A stretch of DNA of 42,363 nt from Moraxellaceae bacterium (GCA_030684415.1 JAUXNL010000035.1:1-42363), one strand, 5' to 3'. Positions 1 through 11,363 are shown, counted from the first letter of the stretch. Notes: generated by a model not told the origin, from the letters alone. Translations and numbers: made by a program.

Positions 1-131
1 AGCGGCCCTTCGGTTCCCGGTTTGTCCTGGATTTTGGCCTCCGGAATGCCGGCCGCTTGAACCCGGGACACCAGGCCTGCGCTCAGCACGGCGGCGCCGG
101 CTCCGAGCAGAAAATCACGTCGATTGGTCAT
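1..131 (-). CDS. Multicopper oxidase (CopA-like), N-terminal part only, TAT signal peptide; continues beyond left edge
   Basis: Reverse strand reads MTNRRDFLLGAGAAVLSAGLVSRVQAAGIPEAKIQ..., a twin-arginine RRDFL leader; located next to a TolC-like gene and copRS-like genes. Confidence 0.6.
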   Translation of the reverse strand, partial: MTNRRDFLLGAGAAVLSAGLVSRVQAAGIPEAKIQDKPGTEGP

Positions 132-145
132 GGAAAAACTCTCGT

Positions 146-1558
146 TCAATGGTCGGCTGCGGCGGCATCAGTGGCCATCGTGGCCGCACGGGCTGGCGGG
201 CTCATGCCGCCCCCGGCACCCTGCAGCGTGCTGGTCAGGTCGGCCTCGGCCACCCAAAAATCCTCCAGCGCCGCCAGATAGGCATCGGTGCTGGCGGCCT
301 GATCCCGGGCCTGAGCCAGCAGCTCAAAGGTGCTGATCAGCATGCCGTTGTAGCGCAGCAACACCTCATCCGAGATTTGCTTCTGCAGCGGCACAATCTC
401 GTCGCGATAGTGCCGGCTCAGGTCGTAGGCGGTGCGGTAGCGGGTATAGGCATCCCGGGATTCGCTGCGGGCATTGACGGCGGTTTCCGCCACCTGGGCC
501 AGGGAACGACGGTAAATGGCTTCTGCCTGAGCCACGCGGGCGCTACCAAAATCGAACAGCGGCAACTCAAGGCTGACCTCAAAGCCGGTCTGTTTCGGTA
601 GCTCGTTCGAGGTGTTGTATTCGTAGCCCAGATTCAGCACGTTGATGAAGCGCGTGACCTTGGTCAGCCTGAGCGCACGCGCCGTGTTGTCGGCATTGCG
701 CTTGGCCATCTGCACGTCGATACGTTGATCCAGCGCCTGCTGCTCCACCTGGTTCAGCTCGCGGGGTGTGCCCGGTAGCTCAGGCAGGGATTCGGGCAGC
801 TTGACGGTGCCGGCATCCATGACGCCCAGCAGCCGTATCAACCGTTCCCGGGCGGCCAAAGCCTCGGTTTCAGCGCGGGCACGTTGCGCCGTGGCGGCGG
901 CATAGAAAGCCTGCTCCCGGGCGGCGTCCAAGCGACTGATGTTGCCGGCCTGCGCCAAGCTGCGGGCTAGGTCGCGACCAGCCTCGGCGGCTGCCTGCAC
1001 ATCGGCGGCGTAACGCGCGCGCTGGGCGCCGGCGACGGCCGCGAAATAGTTGCGGCGGGTTTCCCGCGCCAGATTCAGCACGGCCCGGGTCGTATTCAGC
1101 TTGGCGCTTTCCAGGCGCTGCTTTTCCAAGGGGGCTCGCGCTGGCAAGGTCAACAGGCCGATCAGGTCAAAGGTGATGCTGCGCTCGATTTCGCGCTCGT
1201 CGCCCTGGGTCAACCGGGCCACCGAGATACGAGGATTGCGCAGGCGCGTGGCAGCCACTACCTCGGCTTCGGTGAGGCGCAGCTCTGCGAAAGCCCGCTG
1301 CAGGCCCGGGTTGTTGATCAGGGCCAGGGCCACCGCATCTTCTACCCTCAGGGGCTGAGCCAGAAGCTCGTCACGGCGCTGGGCGCGGGTCTCGGCGCTC
1401 ATGGCTTGGGGCCGGGTCTCTTGTCCCATCAGGCGGCTGGCCTGCGCCCGCACCTCACCCTCTCCACCATCGGAGGACAGGGTGGCACAGGCGCCTAAGC
1501 TACCGGCCAGGACGGCCACCAGAATTGCGCGTGCCAACGGCTGGCGAGGCGCTCTCAT
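146..1558 (-). CDS. TolC-family outer membrane protein
   Basis: 470 aa ORF with lipoprotein-like leader (SLGACATL), repeated coiled-coil pattern and motifs such as RNPRISVARL, LPLFDFGSARVAQAEA typical of outer membrane efflux proteins. Confidence 0.85.
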   Translation of the reverse strand: MRAPRQPLARAILVAVLAGSLGACATLSSDGGEGEVRAQASRLMGQETRPQAMSAETRAQRRDELLAQPLRVEDAVALALINNPGLQRAFAELRLTEAEVVAATRLRNPRISVARLTQGDEREIERSITFDLIGLLTLPARAPLEKQRLESAKLNTTRAVLNLARETRRNYFAAVAGAQRARYAADVQAAAEAGRDLARSLAQAGNISRLDAAREQAFYAAATAQRARAETEALAARERLIRLLGVMDAGTVKLPESLPELPGTPRELNQVEQQALDQRIDVQMAKRNADNTARALRLTKVTRFINVLNLGYEYNTSNELPKQTGFEVSLELPLFDFGSARVAQAEAIYRRSLAQVAETAVNARSESRDAYTRYRTAYDLSRHYRDEIVPLQKQISDEVLLRYNGMLISTFELLAQARDQAASTDAYLAALEDFWVAEADLTSTLQGAGGGMSPPARAATMATDAAAADH

Positions 1559-1866
1559 CGGTTACCTCCATGCGGCATATCGCTGTCAGACGTGCCCGGC
1601 ATGTCGGCATCCTGTGATTCTTTGGGAGCCTCTTTTTGGGCATCAGGAGACGAACCCATGGTGTGACCGGCGTACCCGGAGGGCTCATCCATCACCAAGG
1701 CATGGGTCTCCCGCCAGTCACGTACGGCAGGCTCTGACCAGGCCTGATATCCGCTGAACGCACTGGTATGACTGGCAGGAGTCGGGAGGGACTCAGGGGC
1801 CGCCACTACGGCCGCCGGCATCCACAAGAGAGTGACCACGACGGGGAATCGCATGAAAAAATCCAT
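1555..1866 (-). CDS. Small secreted His/Met-containing protein of the copper cluster, function unknown
   Basis: 103 aa with N-terminal signal sequence; overlaps the downstream TolC gene by 4 nt; same-operon arrangement. Confidence 0.6.
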   Translation of the reverse strand: MDFFMRFPVVVTLLWMPAAVVAAPESLPTPASHTSAFSGYQAWSEPAVRDWRETHALVMDEPSGYAGHTMGSSPDAQKEAPKESQDADMPGTSDSDMPHGGNR

Positions 1867-1925
1867 CAGGAAGCTCCGATGGGAAGATCATGCGACTGGG
1901 TGCAGGACAACAAGCTGACGTGGAA

Positions 1926-1940
1926 ATTACATTCCTGTCA
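1926..1940 (-). promoter_or_regulatory. Candidate CopR-type box in the divergent intergenic region
   Basis: Plus strand ATTACATTCCTGTCA = minus strand TGACA-N5-GTAAT; resembles the CTGACAN5GTAAT motif described for Pseudomonas CopR (recalled, not searched). Confidence 0.5.
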
Positions 1941-2008
1941 TCTTCGCTTAATCTTACAAAAAGTCGGTATTGTGATGGCCATATACCCTGGCATGAGACG
2001 AGCGCCCC

Positions 2009-2701
2009 GTGAAAATCTTGCTGGTTGAAGATGAAGCCAAGACGGGTGAGTACCTGAAACAAGGCCTCACCGAGGCCGGCTATACCACCGACTGGGTGAA
2101 AGACGGGCTGGCCGGGCATCATCATGCCCTCTCCGAAGATTACGACCTGGTGATTCTGGATGTGATGCTGCCCGAGATCAGTGGCTGGCAGGTGCTGGCC
2201 GCCATTCGCCGCGCCGGAAAATCCATGCCGGTGCTGTTTTTGACGGCCCGAGATCAGGTGGAGGACCGAGTCAAAGGTCTGGAGCTGGGAGCCGACGATT
2301 ACCTGGTCAAACCCTTTGCCTTCGCCGAACTTTTGGCCCGTGTCCGTACTCTGCTCCGGCGGGGCCGCAGTCGTGAGCCTGAGCTGTTGCAGGTGGCGGA
2401 TCTGGAGCTGGATGTCCTGCGCCGGCGTGCGGTGCGAGCGGGACGCCGCATCGACCTTACGGCCAAGGAATTCGCCCTGTTGGAGCTGCTGATGCGACGC
2501 CAGGGCGAGGTGCTGCCGCGCTCCCTCATCGCCTCCCAGGTCTGGGACATGAATTTCGACAGCGACACCAATGTCGTCGAGGTGGCCATCAAGCGCTTGC
2601 GCACCAAGGTGGAGACGGGCGTTGAAACCAAGCTCATCAACACCGTGCGCGGTATGGGTTATGTACTGGAGGCTCCTGCGGATGACGCTACTGATGCGTA
2701 A
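2009..2701 (+). CDS. copR: Heavy-metal response regulator, OmpR/PhoB family (CopR/CusR-like)
   Basis: [33 protein letters not shown]...LVILDVMLP...[18 protein letters not shown]...winged-helix C-terminus ...[13 protein letters not shown]. Confidence 0.93.
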   Translation: MKILLVEDEAKTGEYLKQGLTEAGYTTDWVKDGLAGHHHALSEDYDLVILDVMLPEISGWQVLAAIRRAGKSMPVLFLTARDQVEDRVKGLELGADDYLVKPFAFAELLARVRTLLRRGRSREPELLQVADLELDVLRRRAVRAGRRIDLTAKEFALLELLMRRQGEVLPRSLIASQVWDMNFDSDTNVVEVAIKRLRTKVETGVETKLINTVRGMGYVLEAPADDATDA

Positions 2702-4109
2702 ATCCATCACGCTCCGTACCAGCCTCCTGTTCACTTTGCTGGCGGCGGTGGTATTTGCATTCATGGGGCTGGTTATCCGGGCTTCCGTCAGTCATCACTT
2801 CAGCGAGCAGGACAGCAGCGCCCTGGAAGGCAAGCTGGAGTTGATCCGGCACATCCTGCTCACGAACGAGTCAGGGGATGCCGAGCGACTGCGGCGTCAA
2901 CTGGGGGATGCCCTGGTCGGGCATCATGATCTGTCCGTACGCATTCGCCATTCGGGTGGCCCCGAGCTTTTTAGCTCCGGACACGCGTCCATTCCGGATG
3001 CTGTGCTCCAGAAGACGACTGTATTCCCTGCAAAGGGCGCACTGCCACTGCTCACCTGGTCTTCGGAGGACGCGACTTATCGTGCCGTTGCCGTTCGGGT
3101 CCTGACCCCCAATCCGCCTCAGAGCTGGGAAATCAGTATCGCCGTCGATACACGGCACCATGCAGAATTCCTGACGGTGTTCGAGCGCGAACTTCTTGTG
3201 ATCGGCGCAGGCGGTCTGCTGCTCATGGCCGTCCTGGGATGGCTGGCAACGCGCCGCGGTTTGCAGCCGGTGCAGCATATGGCGCATGTGGCCGAAGGCA
3301 TTTCGGCGCAACGACTGCAGGACCGGCTTCCAGCAACTGATGTGCCGGTTGAGTTGCAGCCGCTGGCCCGGGCCTTTAACGAGATGCTGGATCGCCTGGA
3401 AGACTCGCTGCGCCGGCTCTCTGACTTCTCCTCCGATCTGGCGCATGAACTGCGTACACCTATCAATAACCTGATGACGCAAACACAGGTTTCATTGGCC
3501 AAGCCGCGCAGTGCCGAGGAGTACCGCGAAGTGATGTACTCGAATCTGGAGGAGTTCGAACGTCTGGCCCGCATGATTGCTGACATGCTGTTTCTGGCCA
3601 AGGCGGATAACGGCCTGATGATTCCGCATCAGGAGCCGGTGAACTTGCGTCAGGAGATTGAAGCGGTTTTTGAGTTTTACGATGCACTGGCGGCCGAAAA
3701 AATGGTGGCCCTGTCACTGCAGGGCAATGCCATTGTCACAGGTGATCCGCTGATGTTACGTCGCGCCATCAGCAATCTCGTCTCCAACGCTGTTCGCCAC
3801 AGTCTGCCCGACACAACCGTCACGGTCAGATTGATAACGGAGCAGGAGATGGTGCGTCTGGTGGTGGAGAACACGGGGGACAGTATCACTCGCGACCAAC
3901 TGGACCGGGTATTCGACCGTTTCTACCGGGCCGATGCATCACGACGCCGCAGTGACGAAGGCGCAGGACTGGGGCTGGCCATTACTCGCTCCATTGTCCG
4001 AGCCCACTGCGGCCAAATTACGGTAGCCTCCAATGAAGGCAAGACCCGTTTTCAGGTGACCTTGCCGATCACGCCTGCGCCTTTGGAGGCGACGGGCGTG
4101 AGGGAATGA
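2694..4109 (+). CDS. copS: Heavy-metal sensor histidine kinase (CopS/CusS-like)
   Basis: Two TMs, HAMP, H-box [15 protein letters not shown] boxes ([23 protein letters not shown]); start chosen at [10 protein letters not shown] overlapping the copR end (an alternative ATG lies at 2682). Confidence 0.9.
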   Translation: MRKSITLRTSLLFTLLAAVVFAFMGLVIRASVSHHFSEQDSSALEGKLELIRHILLTNESGDAERLRRQLGDALVGHHDLSVRIRHSGGPELFSSGHASIPDAVLQKTTVFPAKGALPLLTWSSEDATYRAVAVRVLTPNPPQSWEISIAVDTRHHAEFLTVFERELLVIGAGGLLLMAVLGWLATRRGLQPVQHMAHVAEGISAQRLQDRLPATDVPVELQPLARAFNEMLDRLEDSLRRLSDFSSDLAHELRTPINNLMTQTQVSLAKPRSAEEYREVMYSNLEEFERLARMIADMLFLAKADNGLMIPHQEPVNLRQEIEAVFEFYDALAAEKMVALSLQGNAIVTGDPLMLRRAISNLVSNAVRHSLPDTTVTVRLITEQEMVRLVVENTGDSITRDQLDRVFDRFYRADASRRRSDEGAGLGLAITRSIVRAHCGQITVASNEGKTRFQVTLPITPAPLEATGVRE

Positions 4110-4510
4110 GTATACTTAATGCCATGAGCCGCCCACTTCGCCAACGCATAGCTCTGTTCCTGAGCCTAATCATGGTCACCTTCACGGTGTGCCAGGGTAT
4201 GGCGTTGGCGGCAATGCCAAAGGGAGGCATGCCGGTCCCGATGCAATCGGCCGGCATGTCCTGCCATGAGGCGCCGGGCGTTGACCCCGCCATTGCAAAG
4301 CCGGACTGCCCCAGCGACTGTGAGCACGTGGTCAAGGCCTCTGATTCCGGACCGCAGTTTTGCCCCTTGAGTCAGGTGGTGGCCTTCGTGGCCTATCAAT
4401 GGCCTGACCTCAGTCGGGAGGCAGGTGCCATCCAGCTAGCCGCTTTGCCCTTACACGACCCCATTACCGATCCCCCTCCCACCCTCCGCTATCATCGCTT
4501 CCGCGAATAG
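4106..4510 (+). CDS. Small secreted/membrane metal-associated protein, unknown function
   Basis: 134 aa, signal-like N-terminus, several Cys/Met/His (GMSCHEA, DCPSDCEHV); overlaps copS end by 4 nt. Confidence 0.6.
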   Translation: MSILNAMSRPLRQRIALFLSLIMVTFTVCQGMALAAMPKGGMPVPMQSAGMSCHEAPGVDPAIAKPDCPSDCEHVVKASDSGPQFCPLSQVVAFVAYQWPDLSREAGAIQLAALPLHDPITDPPPTLRYHRFRE

Positions 4511-4563
4511 CCCCTCCTGGCCGGCCCCGTGCCGGTGATTTCGCCTACCCGTCAGTTTTCACG

Positions 4564-4579
4564 CTGACACCCCGGTATT
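4564..4579 (+). promoter_or_regulatory. Second candidate CopR-type box upstream of the cupredoxin gene
   Basis: CTGACACCCCGGTATT versus CTGACAN5GTAAT: one mismatch in the second half-site. Confidence 0.45.
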
Positions 4580-4616
4580 GGTTTTTACGCGAAATTCACA
4601 ACCCAGGAGTCTTATC

Positions 4617-5141
4617 ATGACAATTCGCATCCTCGCGCTCGCCTTACTGAGCGCCTCCCTGCTGTCTACCCCGGCCTTGGCTGAACCCGTTGACACCCAT
4701 GTCGATTACGGTGGCCCTCGGGCCGTGCCGCATGAGCACGGTGACATCTATTCCTTTGGCCGCCCCGGCCAGGAGAAATACGCCCGCCGCGCCATCACCC
4801 TGACGGCAAGTGACGACATGCGCTATTCCGAATCCACCCTGGACTTTGCGCAGGGCGATACGGTCAAGTTCGTGTTCACCAACGCCGGTAGCAATCCGCA
4901 TGAGTTCGTGCTGGCCGACAAACGCACCCAGGACAAGGTCGAAAAAGCCCGGCCCGATCCGGAGTCCGTGAAGAGTCCGCCGTATTCCCTGCTGCTGGCC
5001 CCGGGTGAGACCCGGACCCTGGTCTGGCAATTTGACCGGTTTGGGGTCTTCGAGGTCGCCTGCCATCTACCCGGGGCTTACAAGGCCGGCATGGTGACCT
5101 ACATCAGCGTCCCCATGGCGCCGAAGCGCGGCTGGCGCTAA
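4617..5141 (+). CDS. Cupredoxin-domain periplasmic copper protein (CopI-like)
   Basis: Signal peptide plus plastocyanin-like pattern: TNAGSNPHEFVL ... FEVACHLPGAYKAGM (H, C, H, M copper ligands). Confidence 0.82.
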   Translation: MTIRILALALLSASLLSTPALAEPVDTHVDYGGPRAVPHEHGDIYSFGRPGQEKYARRAITLTASDDMRYSESTLDFAQGDTVKFVFTNAGSNPHEFVLADKRTQDKVEKARPDPESVKSPPYSLLLAPGETRTLVWQFDRFGVFEVACHLPGAYKAGMVTYISVPMAPKRGWR

Positions 5142-5159
5142 GCCTTCCCACTACGTACC

Positions 5160-5186
5160 GCAGCAGCCGGATGTGCCGGCTGCTGC
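5160..5186 (+). terminator. Strong stem-loop between the cupredoxin gene and cusC; terminator/attenuator candidate
   Basis: GCAGCAGCCGG-ATGTG-CCGGCTGCTGC, 11-bp perfect stem, followed by weak TTCTGT tract. Confidence 0.55.
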
Positions 5187-5226
5187 TTCTGTCACTCAGT
5201 GACACGGATTTGTGTGGGGAGACATC

Positions 5227-6492
5227 ATGCCCGCTGTATTTTCCCGGACCCGCTACGGGATCTGTTTAGGGGTGACCTTGCTGACCTTAGTCGGCCCTGC
5301 GGCCGCCGAAGGATTGCGCTTTGAAGCGGCCCTGCAGGCTGCCGAGGCTAGTACACCTCAGTTGCAAGCCCGTCGCGCGGCCGTGGCCAGTGCCACCGAG
5401 GCTGCGCCAGCGGCGGATGCCTTGCCCGACCCCAAGGCCTTTATCGGCCTCGACAACCTGCCTATCGACGGCCCGGATCGCTTCAGCACCAGTCGTGACT
5501 TCATGACCATGCAGAAGATCGGGCTCATGCAGGATTTCCCGAATGGCGGCAAGCGCCAGGCCCGGGCCGACGCCGCCCAGGCGCAGGTCAGTCAGGCCGA
5601 AGCCCAACTGCACCTGGACCGTGTCACGGTCCGGATCGAGACCGCGACGGCCTGGCTCAACCGCTATTACCTGGAGCGCCAGATCGGCCTACTCGATGAA
5701 CTCGACCGCGATAACCGGCTGCTGGCCGATGTCGTTAAGGCACAGCTCGCGGCCGGTAAAGGAATGGCGGCCGACGCTTTGCTGCCCAGCCAGGAAGGCA
5801 TTGCATTGGGCAACCGGCGTGACGAGTTGCAACGGGATCGGGCCAAGGCCGAAGCCGCGCTGCAACGCTGGGTGGGCAATGTGTCCCAGCTGGGGCTAGC
5901 GGGCGAGCCGCCGCAGTTCACTGTCGATGCTGCCCAGCTACGTCAGCATGTAGAACACCATCCCGAGCTGCTGCTGTTCCAGCCCATGGCGGCCCAAGCC
6001 ACGGCGGAGCTGCACACGGCCGAAGCCGCGCGCCGACCGGATTGGGGGGTGGAGCTGGCCTATCAGAACCGTGGCCCCGCCTTTAGCGACATGGTGTCCT
6101 TACAGGTCACTCTGGACCTGCCGCTGTTCACCGGCACGCGGCAAAACCCCCTGGTCCGTGCCCGGCAGCAGGCCCTGCTCAGCATTGAGGCGGAGCGGGA
6201 AGCCATGCTGCGCGAACACCGAGCCACGCTGGACGCTGAGGTAGCGGACTACGCCGCGCTCACACAACAACTGAACCGCCAGCAACAGGAGGCCTTACCC
6301 CTGGCCCGGCAGCGGGTCGAGCTGCAATTGGCGGCCTATCAAAGCGGCCGGGCCGATCTGACCCTGGTCCTGCAGGCGCGCCGCGAACTCCGGGACAGCC
6401 GGCTTCAGGCCATCGCCCTCGAAAACCAACAACAAGTGCTGGCCGCTCGCCTGCATTACCTCTTTGACGATCATGAGGAGACCGCGCCATGA
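5227..6492 (+). CDS. cusC: TolC-family outer membrane component of Cus-type RND efflux
   Basis: ATG at 5227 (MPAVFSRTRYG...), efflux outer-membrane protein pattern, immediately upstream of adaptor and HME-RND genes. Confidence 0.85.
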   Translation: MPAVFSRTRYGICLGVTLLTLVGPAAAEGLRFEAALQAAEASTPQLQARRAAVASATEAAPAADALPDPKAFIGLDNLPIDGPDRFSTSRDFMTMQKIGLMQDFPNGGKRQARADAAQAQVSQAEAQLHLDRVTVRIETATAWLNRYYLERQIGLLDELDRDNRLLADVVKAQLAAGKGMAADALLPSQEGIALGNRRDELQRDRAKAEAALQRWVGNVSQLGLAGEPPQFTVDAAQLRQHVEHHPELLLFQPMAAQATAELHTAEAARRPDWGVELAYQNRGPAFSDMVSLQVTLDLPLFTGTRQNPLVRARQQALLSIEAEREAMLREHRATLDAEVADYAALTQQLNRQQQEALPLARQRVELQLAAYQSGRADLTLVLQARRELRDSRLQAIALENQQQVLAARLHYLFDDHEETAP

Positions 6493-7991
6493 AGCGGAAT
6501 TACCTGAAATTTGCGGCGATATTGCTTGCCGTGGCGAGCCTTAGCGGGGGCCTCGGCTATTGGCTCGCCCAGCGTCCGCCCACCATGCTGATGACTACCA
6601 CAGAAGCTCCTTCGGATCAGGAACGCAAGGTGCTGTATTGGTACGACCCCATGGTGCCCAACCAGCACTTTGACCAGCCGGGCAAATCGCCCTTCATGGA
6701 CATGCAGCTCGTGCCCCGCTATGCCGACGAGAGCGCCGATGAAAGCGGCAACGCGGGTGGCATCACAATCAGCAGTGCCCTGACCCAAAACCTGGGCGTG
6801 CGCTATGCCACGGTCGAGCGCGGCCAGTTGCCGTCAGCGGTGGAGGCCCCGGCCAACGTGGTCTTTAACGAGCGCGATGTGGCCATCGTGCAGACCCGGG
6901 CCGCCGGCTTTGTGGAACGCGTCTATGCGCGGGCGCCGGGTGACGTGATTGCCCAAGGGGCGCCCTTGCTTGACATTCTGGTGCCGGAATGGGCCGGCGC
7001 CCAGGCCGAGTATCTGGCCCTGCAACGCAGCGGCGATGAGGACCTGACACGGGCGGCCCGCGAGCGGCTGCGTCTCTTGGGCATGCCAGAGGCAGCCATT
7101 CAGCGCCTGGTAAAAAGCGGCCAGACGCAAACCCGCTTCACGGTGACGGCACCGATTGCCGGCGTCATCCAGGCGCTGGACATCCGCCAGGGCATGACCG
7201 TCAGCTCCGGTATGACCGTGGCCCGCATCAACGGCCTGGCCACGGTGTGGCTGGAGGCGGCCGTGCCCGAGACCCAGGGCGGCAGCCTTGCCGTGGGCCA
7301 GCCGGTGGCCGCGCTGTTGGCCGCCTATCCCGGCAAGTCCTTTGAGGGCCGGGTCATCGCCCTCCTGCCGGAGGTGAATCCCCAGAGCCGCACGCTGCGG
7401 GTGCGCATGGAGTTTGCCAATCGAAGGCAGGAACTGCGGCCCGGCATGTTTGCGCAGGTGCAGCTGGATACGAAGGCGCAGCAGCAAATGCTGCTGATTC
7501 CCAGCGAAGCCCTGATCCGTACCGGCAAGCGCAATATCGTCATCGTGGCGGAAGGGGACGGGCAATTCCGCCCCGTCGAAGTCACCCCGGGCAGCCAAGC
7601 CGGCGGCAAGACCGCCATTATGGCGGGCCTGGAAGCCGGCCAGAAGGTTGTGGCCTCGGGGCAGTTCCTGATTGATTCGGAAGCCAGCCTGACCGGTGTG
7701 CTGGCGCAGATGAAGACGACGGCGGAGCAAGAGCCGGAGTCACAGGCATCGGCAGCGTCGGGTCTCATCGAAGCAAGTGGCGTGGTTGAGGCTCTGGGCC
7801 ACCAGGACATCACACTCTCGCACGAGCCCATTCCCGCCTTGGACTGGCCGGCCATGACCATGCCCTTTGCCCTCGACAAGGCGGCGTCCACGCAGGGCTT
7901 GAGGAAGGGCCAGCGCGTGCAGTTCGCTCTGGAAAAACGGGGTGATGATCTGGTGGTTGTCCGCCTCCGCGCGATGGAGGGCCGGCCATGA
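6489..7991 (+). CDS. cusB: RND periplasmic adaptor CusB-like with N-terminal heavy-metal-binding motif and C-terminal CusF-like domain
   Basis: [29 protein letters not shown] metal-binding segment; HlyD/CusB body; C-terminal [36 protein letters not shown] is CusF-like. Confidence 0.9.
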   Translation: MKRNYLKFAAILLAVASLSGGLGYWLAQRPPTMLMTTTEAPSDQERKVLYWYDPMVPNQHFDQPGKSPFMDMQLVPRYADESADESGNAGGITISSALTQNLGVRYATVERGQLPSAVEAPANVVFNERDVAIVQTRAAGFVERVYARAPGDVIAQGAPLLDILVPEWAGAQAEYLALQRSGDEDLTRAARERLRLLGMPEAAIQRLVKSGQTQTRFTVTAPIAGVIQALDIRQGMTVSSGMTVARINGLATVWLEAAVPETQGGSLAVGQPVAALLAAYPGKSFEGRVIALLPEVNPQSRTLRVRMEFANRRQELRPGMFAQVQLDTKAQQQMLLIPSEALIRTGKRNIVIVAEGDGQFRPVEVTPGSQAGGKTAIMAGLEAGQKVVASGQFLIDSEASLTGVLAQMKTTAEQEPESQASAASGLIEASGVVEALGHQDITLSHEPIPALDWPAMTMPFALDKAASTQGLRKGQRVQFALEKRGDDLVVVRLRAMEGRP

Positions 7992-10900
7992 TCGGTCGTT
8001 TGATTCACTGGTCCATTGCCAACCGTTTTCTGGTCATCCTGGCCACGGTTTTTATGACCGCCTGGGGTATCTGGTCGATCAAGATGACGCCGGTCGATGC
8101 GTTACCGGATCTGTCTGATGTGCAGGTCATTATCCGCACGAGCTACCCCGGGCAGGCCCCGCAGATTGTGGAAAACCAGGTGAGCTATCCGCTCAGCACC
8201 ACCATGTTGTCGGTGCCGGGCGCGAAGACGGTGCGCGCCTATTCCTTCTTCGGTGACTCCTTCGTTTATGTGCTGTTCGAGGACGGCACCGACCCCTACT
8301 GGGCGCGCTCACGGGTGCTGGAATACCTGAACCAGGTGCAGGGTCGCCTGCCCGCCAGCGCCAAGCCCGCTCTGGGGCCGGACGCCACCGGAGTGGGCTG
8401 GGTGTATGAATACGCCCTGGTGGACCGCTCGGGGAACCATGATCTTTCACAGTTGCGTGCGCTGCAGGACTGGTTCCTGAAGTTCGAGCTCAAGGCTCTG
8501 CCCAATGTCGCCGAAGTCGCCACCGTGGGGGGCATGGTCAAGCAGTACCAGGTGGTATTGGACCCGGCCAAGCTTGTGGCCTATGGCATCCCACAGAGCA
8601 AGATCATTGGGGCCATCCAGCAGGCCAACCAGGAAAGCGGCGGTTCGGTGCTGGAAATGGCCGAAGCGGAGTACATGGTGCGTGCCAGCGGTTATCTCCA
8701 ATCCCTGGAGGATTTTCGCGCCATTCCCCTGGGGCTGGCCGCCGGGGGCATTCCGGTGCGGCTGGGAGATGTTGCCACGGTGCAGATCGGCCCGGAGATG
8801 CGTCGCGGCATTGCCGAACTGAATGGTGACGGGGAAACCGTCGGTGGCGTTATCGTGCTGCGCTCCGGCAAGAACGCGCGCGAAACCATTGACGCCGTCA
8901 AAGCCAAACTGGCCGAACTGAAAGCCAGCCTGCCGGCCGGCGTAGAGATCGTGCCCACTTATGATCGCTCAGCGCTGATCGACCGTGCCGTGGACAATCT
9001 CAGCCATAAGCTGCTGGAAGAGTTTCTGGTGGTGGCCCTGGTGTGCGTCGCCTTCCTCTGGCATCTGCGCTCCGCGCTGGTGGCCATCATTTCCCTGCCG
9101 CTCGGGGTGCTGATGGCCTTTATCGTCATGCAGCACCAGGGCCTCAACGCCAACATCATGTCGCTGGGCGGTATTGCCATTGCCATCGGCGCCATGGTGG
9201 ACGCGGCCGTGGTCATGATCGAGAACGCCCACAAGCGCATCGAGGCCTGGCAGCACGAGCATCCGGGCCAGACCTTGCAGGGCGAGGCCCATTGGCGGGT
9301 GATTGGTGAGGCCGCCAGCGAGGTCGGGCCGGCGCTGTTTTTCAGCCTGCTCATCATTACGCTGTCGTTCATTCCGGTCTTTACCCTGCAGGCGCAGGAA
9401 GGCCGCCTGTTCGGGCCCCTGGCCTTCACCAAGACCTATGCCATGGCTGCGGCGGCCGGCCTTTCCGTGACCCTGGTGCCCGTACTCATGGGCTTCTGGA
9501 TTCGTGGCCGCATCCCCGAGGAGCAGCGCAATCCGCTCAATCGTTTCCTGATCGCGATCTACCAACCCTTACTGGACAAGGTCCTGGCCCGTCCCAAGAC
9601 CACATTAGCTATCGCGGTGCTGATTTTCTTGACAGGGCTGTTCCCGCTCTCTCGTCTGGGAGGGGAATTCATGCCGACCCTGGATGAAGGCGATCTGCTC
9701 TACATGCCCTCGGCCCTACCGGGGCTGTCAGCGGCCAAGGCCTCACAGCTGCTGCAGCAGACGGACCGCATGATACGCACCGTGCCCGAAGTGCAATCGG
9801 TGTTCGGCAAGGCCGGCCGCGCCGAAACCGCCACCGATCCCGCGCCCCTGGAAATGTTCGAGACCACCATCCAGTTCAAACCCCGCGAACAATGGCGCCC
9901 CGGCATGACCCCGGAAAAATTGGTCGAGGAACTCGACCAGGCGGTGAAAGTACCGGGCCTCAGCAATATCTGGGTACCGCCTATTCGCAACCGCATCGAC
10001 ATGCTGGCCACCGGCATCAAGAGCCCCATCGGGGTCAAGGTCTCCGGCACCAAGCTGGCCGACATCGACCGTATCGCTCAGGATGTGGAGCGGGTCGCGA
10101 AGACCGTGCCAGGCGTTAGCTCGGCCCTGGCGGAGCGGCTGACCGGCGGGCGTTATGTGGATGTGCGCATTAACCGCGAAACCGCCGCACGCTACGGCCT
10201 CAACATCGCCGACGTGCAGTCCGTGGTGAGCTCAGCCGTGGGCGGCGAAACCATCGGGGAGACCGTCGAAGGCCTGGCGCGCTTTCCCATCAATGTGCGT
10301 TACCCGCGCGAGCTGCGCGATTCCCTGGAAAACCTGCGGCAACTGCCGGTGCTTACTGAGCTGGGGCAGCAGATCACGCTCGGCACCGTCGCGGACATCC
10401 AGGTCACCGATGGCCCGCCCATGCTCAAGAGTGAGAACGGCCGACCCTCGGGCTGGGTCTATGTGGATGTGCGCGGCCGCGACCTGGCCTCGGTGGTCGA
10501 GGATCTGCACCATGCCATCCAGCAGCGGGTCAAGCTCAGCCCCGGTATCAGCCTCAGCTACTCCGGTCAATTCGAGTTCCTGGAGCGCGCCAATGCCCGG
10601 CTGAAGATCGTAGTGCCCGCCACGCTGCTCATCATCTTCGTGCTGCTGTATCTGATCTTCCGCCGGGCCGACGAGGCCCTGCTCATCATGGCCACGCTCC
10701 CATTTGCGCTCACTGGCGGCATCTGGTTCCTCTACCTGCTGGACTACAACCTTTCAGTGGCCACCGGCATCGGCTTTATTGCCTTGGCCGGCGTGGCCAC
10801 CGAGTTCGGCGTCATCATGTTGCTCTACCTGAAGCACGCGCTTTTTGAGCGCCAGGAACAAGGAGTGGCGATCACTACGCCGGTGCTAGATGACGCCCTG

Positions 10901-11140
10901 CGGGAAGGCGCGGTGTTGCGCGTGCGGCCCAAGGCCATGACCGTCGCCGTGATCCTGGCCGGTCTGCTGCCCATCCTGCTGGGCAGCGGCACCGGCTCCG
11001 AGGTCATGAGCCGCATTGCCGCGCCCATGGTGGGCGGCATGATCACGGCGCCGCTGCTATCGCTCTTTCTGATTCCTGCGGCCTACCGACTGATGCGACA
11101 GCGCCGAGAACGTAGCGAGCCGGAGGCCTCTCATGATTAA
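7988..11140 (+). CDS. cusA: Cu(I)/Ag(I) heavy-metal RND permease CusA
   Basis: 1050 aa [31 protein letters not shown] in TM4 fits the Cu/Ag-type signature; Met-containing periplasmic domain. Confidence 0.93.
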   Translation: MIGRLIHWSIANRFLVILATVFMTAWGIWSIKMTPVDALPDLSDVQVIIRTSYPGQAPQIVENQVSYPLSTTMLSVPGAKTVRAYSFFGDSFVYVLFEDGTDPYWARSRVLEYLNQVQGRLPASAKPALGPDATGVGWVYEYALVDRSGNHDLSQLRALQDWFLKFELKALPNVAEVATVGGMVKQYQVVLDPAKLVAYGIPQSKIIGAIQQANQESGGSVLEMAEAEYMVRASGYLQSLEDFRAIPLGLAAGGIPVRLGDVATVQIGPEMRRGIAELNGDGETVGGVIVLRSGKNARETIDAVKAKLAELKASLPAGVEIVPTYDRSALIDRAVDNLSHKLLEEFLVVALVCVAFLWHLRSALVAIISLPLGVLMAFIVMQHQGLNANIMSLGGIAIAIGAMVDAAVVMIENAHKRIEAWQHEHPGQTLQGEAHWRVIGEAASEVGPALFFSLLIITLSFIPVFTLQAQEGRLFGPLAFTKTYAMAAAAGLSVTLVPVLMGFWIRGRIPEEQRNPLNRFLIAIYQPLLDKVLARPKTTLAIAVLIFLTGLFPLSRLGGEFMPTLDEGDLLYMPSALPGLSAAKASQLLQQTDRMIRTVPEVQSVFGKAGRAETATDPAPLEMFETTIQFKPREQWRPGMTPEKLVEELDQAVKVPGLSNIWVPPIRNRIDMLATGIKSPIGVKVSGTKLADIDRIAQDVERVAKTVPGVSSALAERLTGGRYVDVRINRETAARYGLNIADVQSVVSSAVGGETIGETVEGLARFPINVRYPRELRDSLENLRQLPVLTELGQQITLGTVADIQVTDGPPMLKSENGRPSGWVYVDVRGRDLASVVEDLHHAIQQRVKLSPGISLSYSGQFEFLERANARLKIVVPATLLIIFVLLYLIFRRADEALLIMATLPFALTGGIWFLYLLDYNLSVATGIGFIALAGVATEFGVIMLLYLKHALFERQEQGVAITTPVLDDALREGAVLRVRPKAMTVAVILAGLLPILLGSGTGSEVMSRIAAPMVGGMITAPLLSLFLIPAAYRLMRQRRERSEPEASHD

Positions 11141-11339
11141 GCGCTACCTTTAGCTCGGCAGACATGGAGAAAAGCACCATTACCGAACTCAAACCGGCGA
11201 AGTAAGTGGCGAGCTCCCTCAAGCACTCACTTTGGCGTGTTAGCGGAACGCCGATTGTGTGACCTGATTGAATTACTCCAAAACCTGCAGTAGCGGCCCC
11301 GAAGGGGGGCACAAGATGCTACGCAGGCCCCTGTGGTTG

Positions 11340-11357
11340 GGCAGGCTTCGGCCTGCC
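11340..11357 (+). terminator. Hairpin with T-rich 3' flank downstream of cusA
   Basis: GGCAGGC-TTCG-GCCTGCC followed by ATTCTTTTAT on the plus strand. Confidence 0.45.
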
Positions 11358-11363
11358 ATTCTT

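Noticed and set aside
1793-2764. 323-aa minus-strand ORF
   Set aside because: Fully antisense to the copR-like response regulator; high-GC shadow ORF without recognisable family.
6834-7730. 298-aa minus-strand ORF
   Set aside because: Antisense to cusB; His/Gly/Arg-rich shadow frame.
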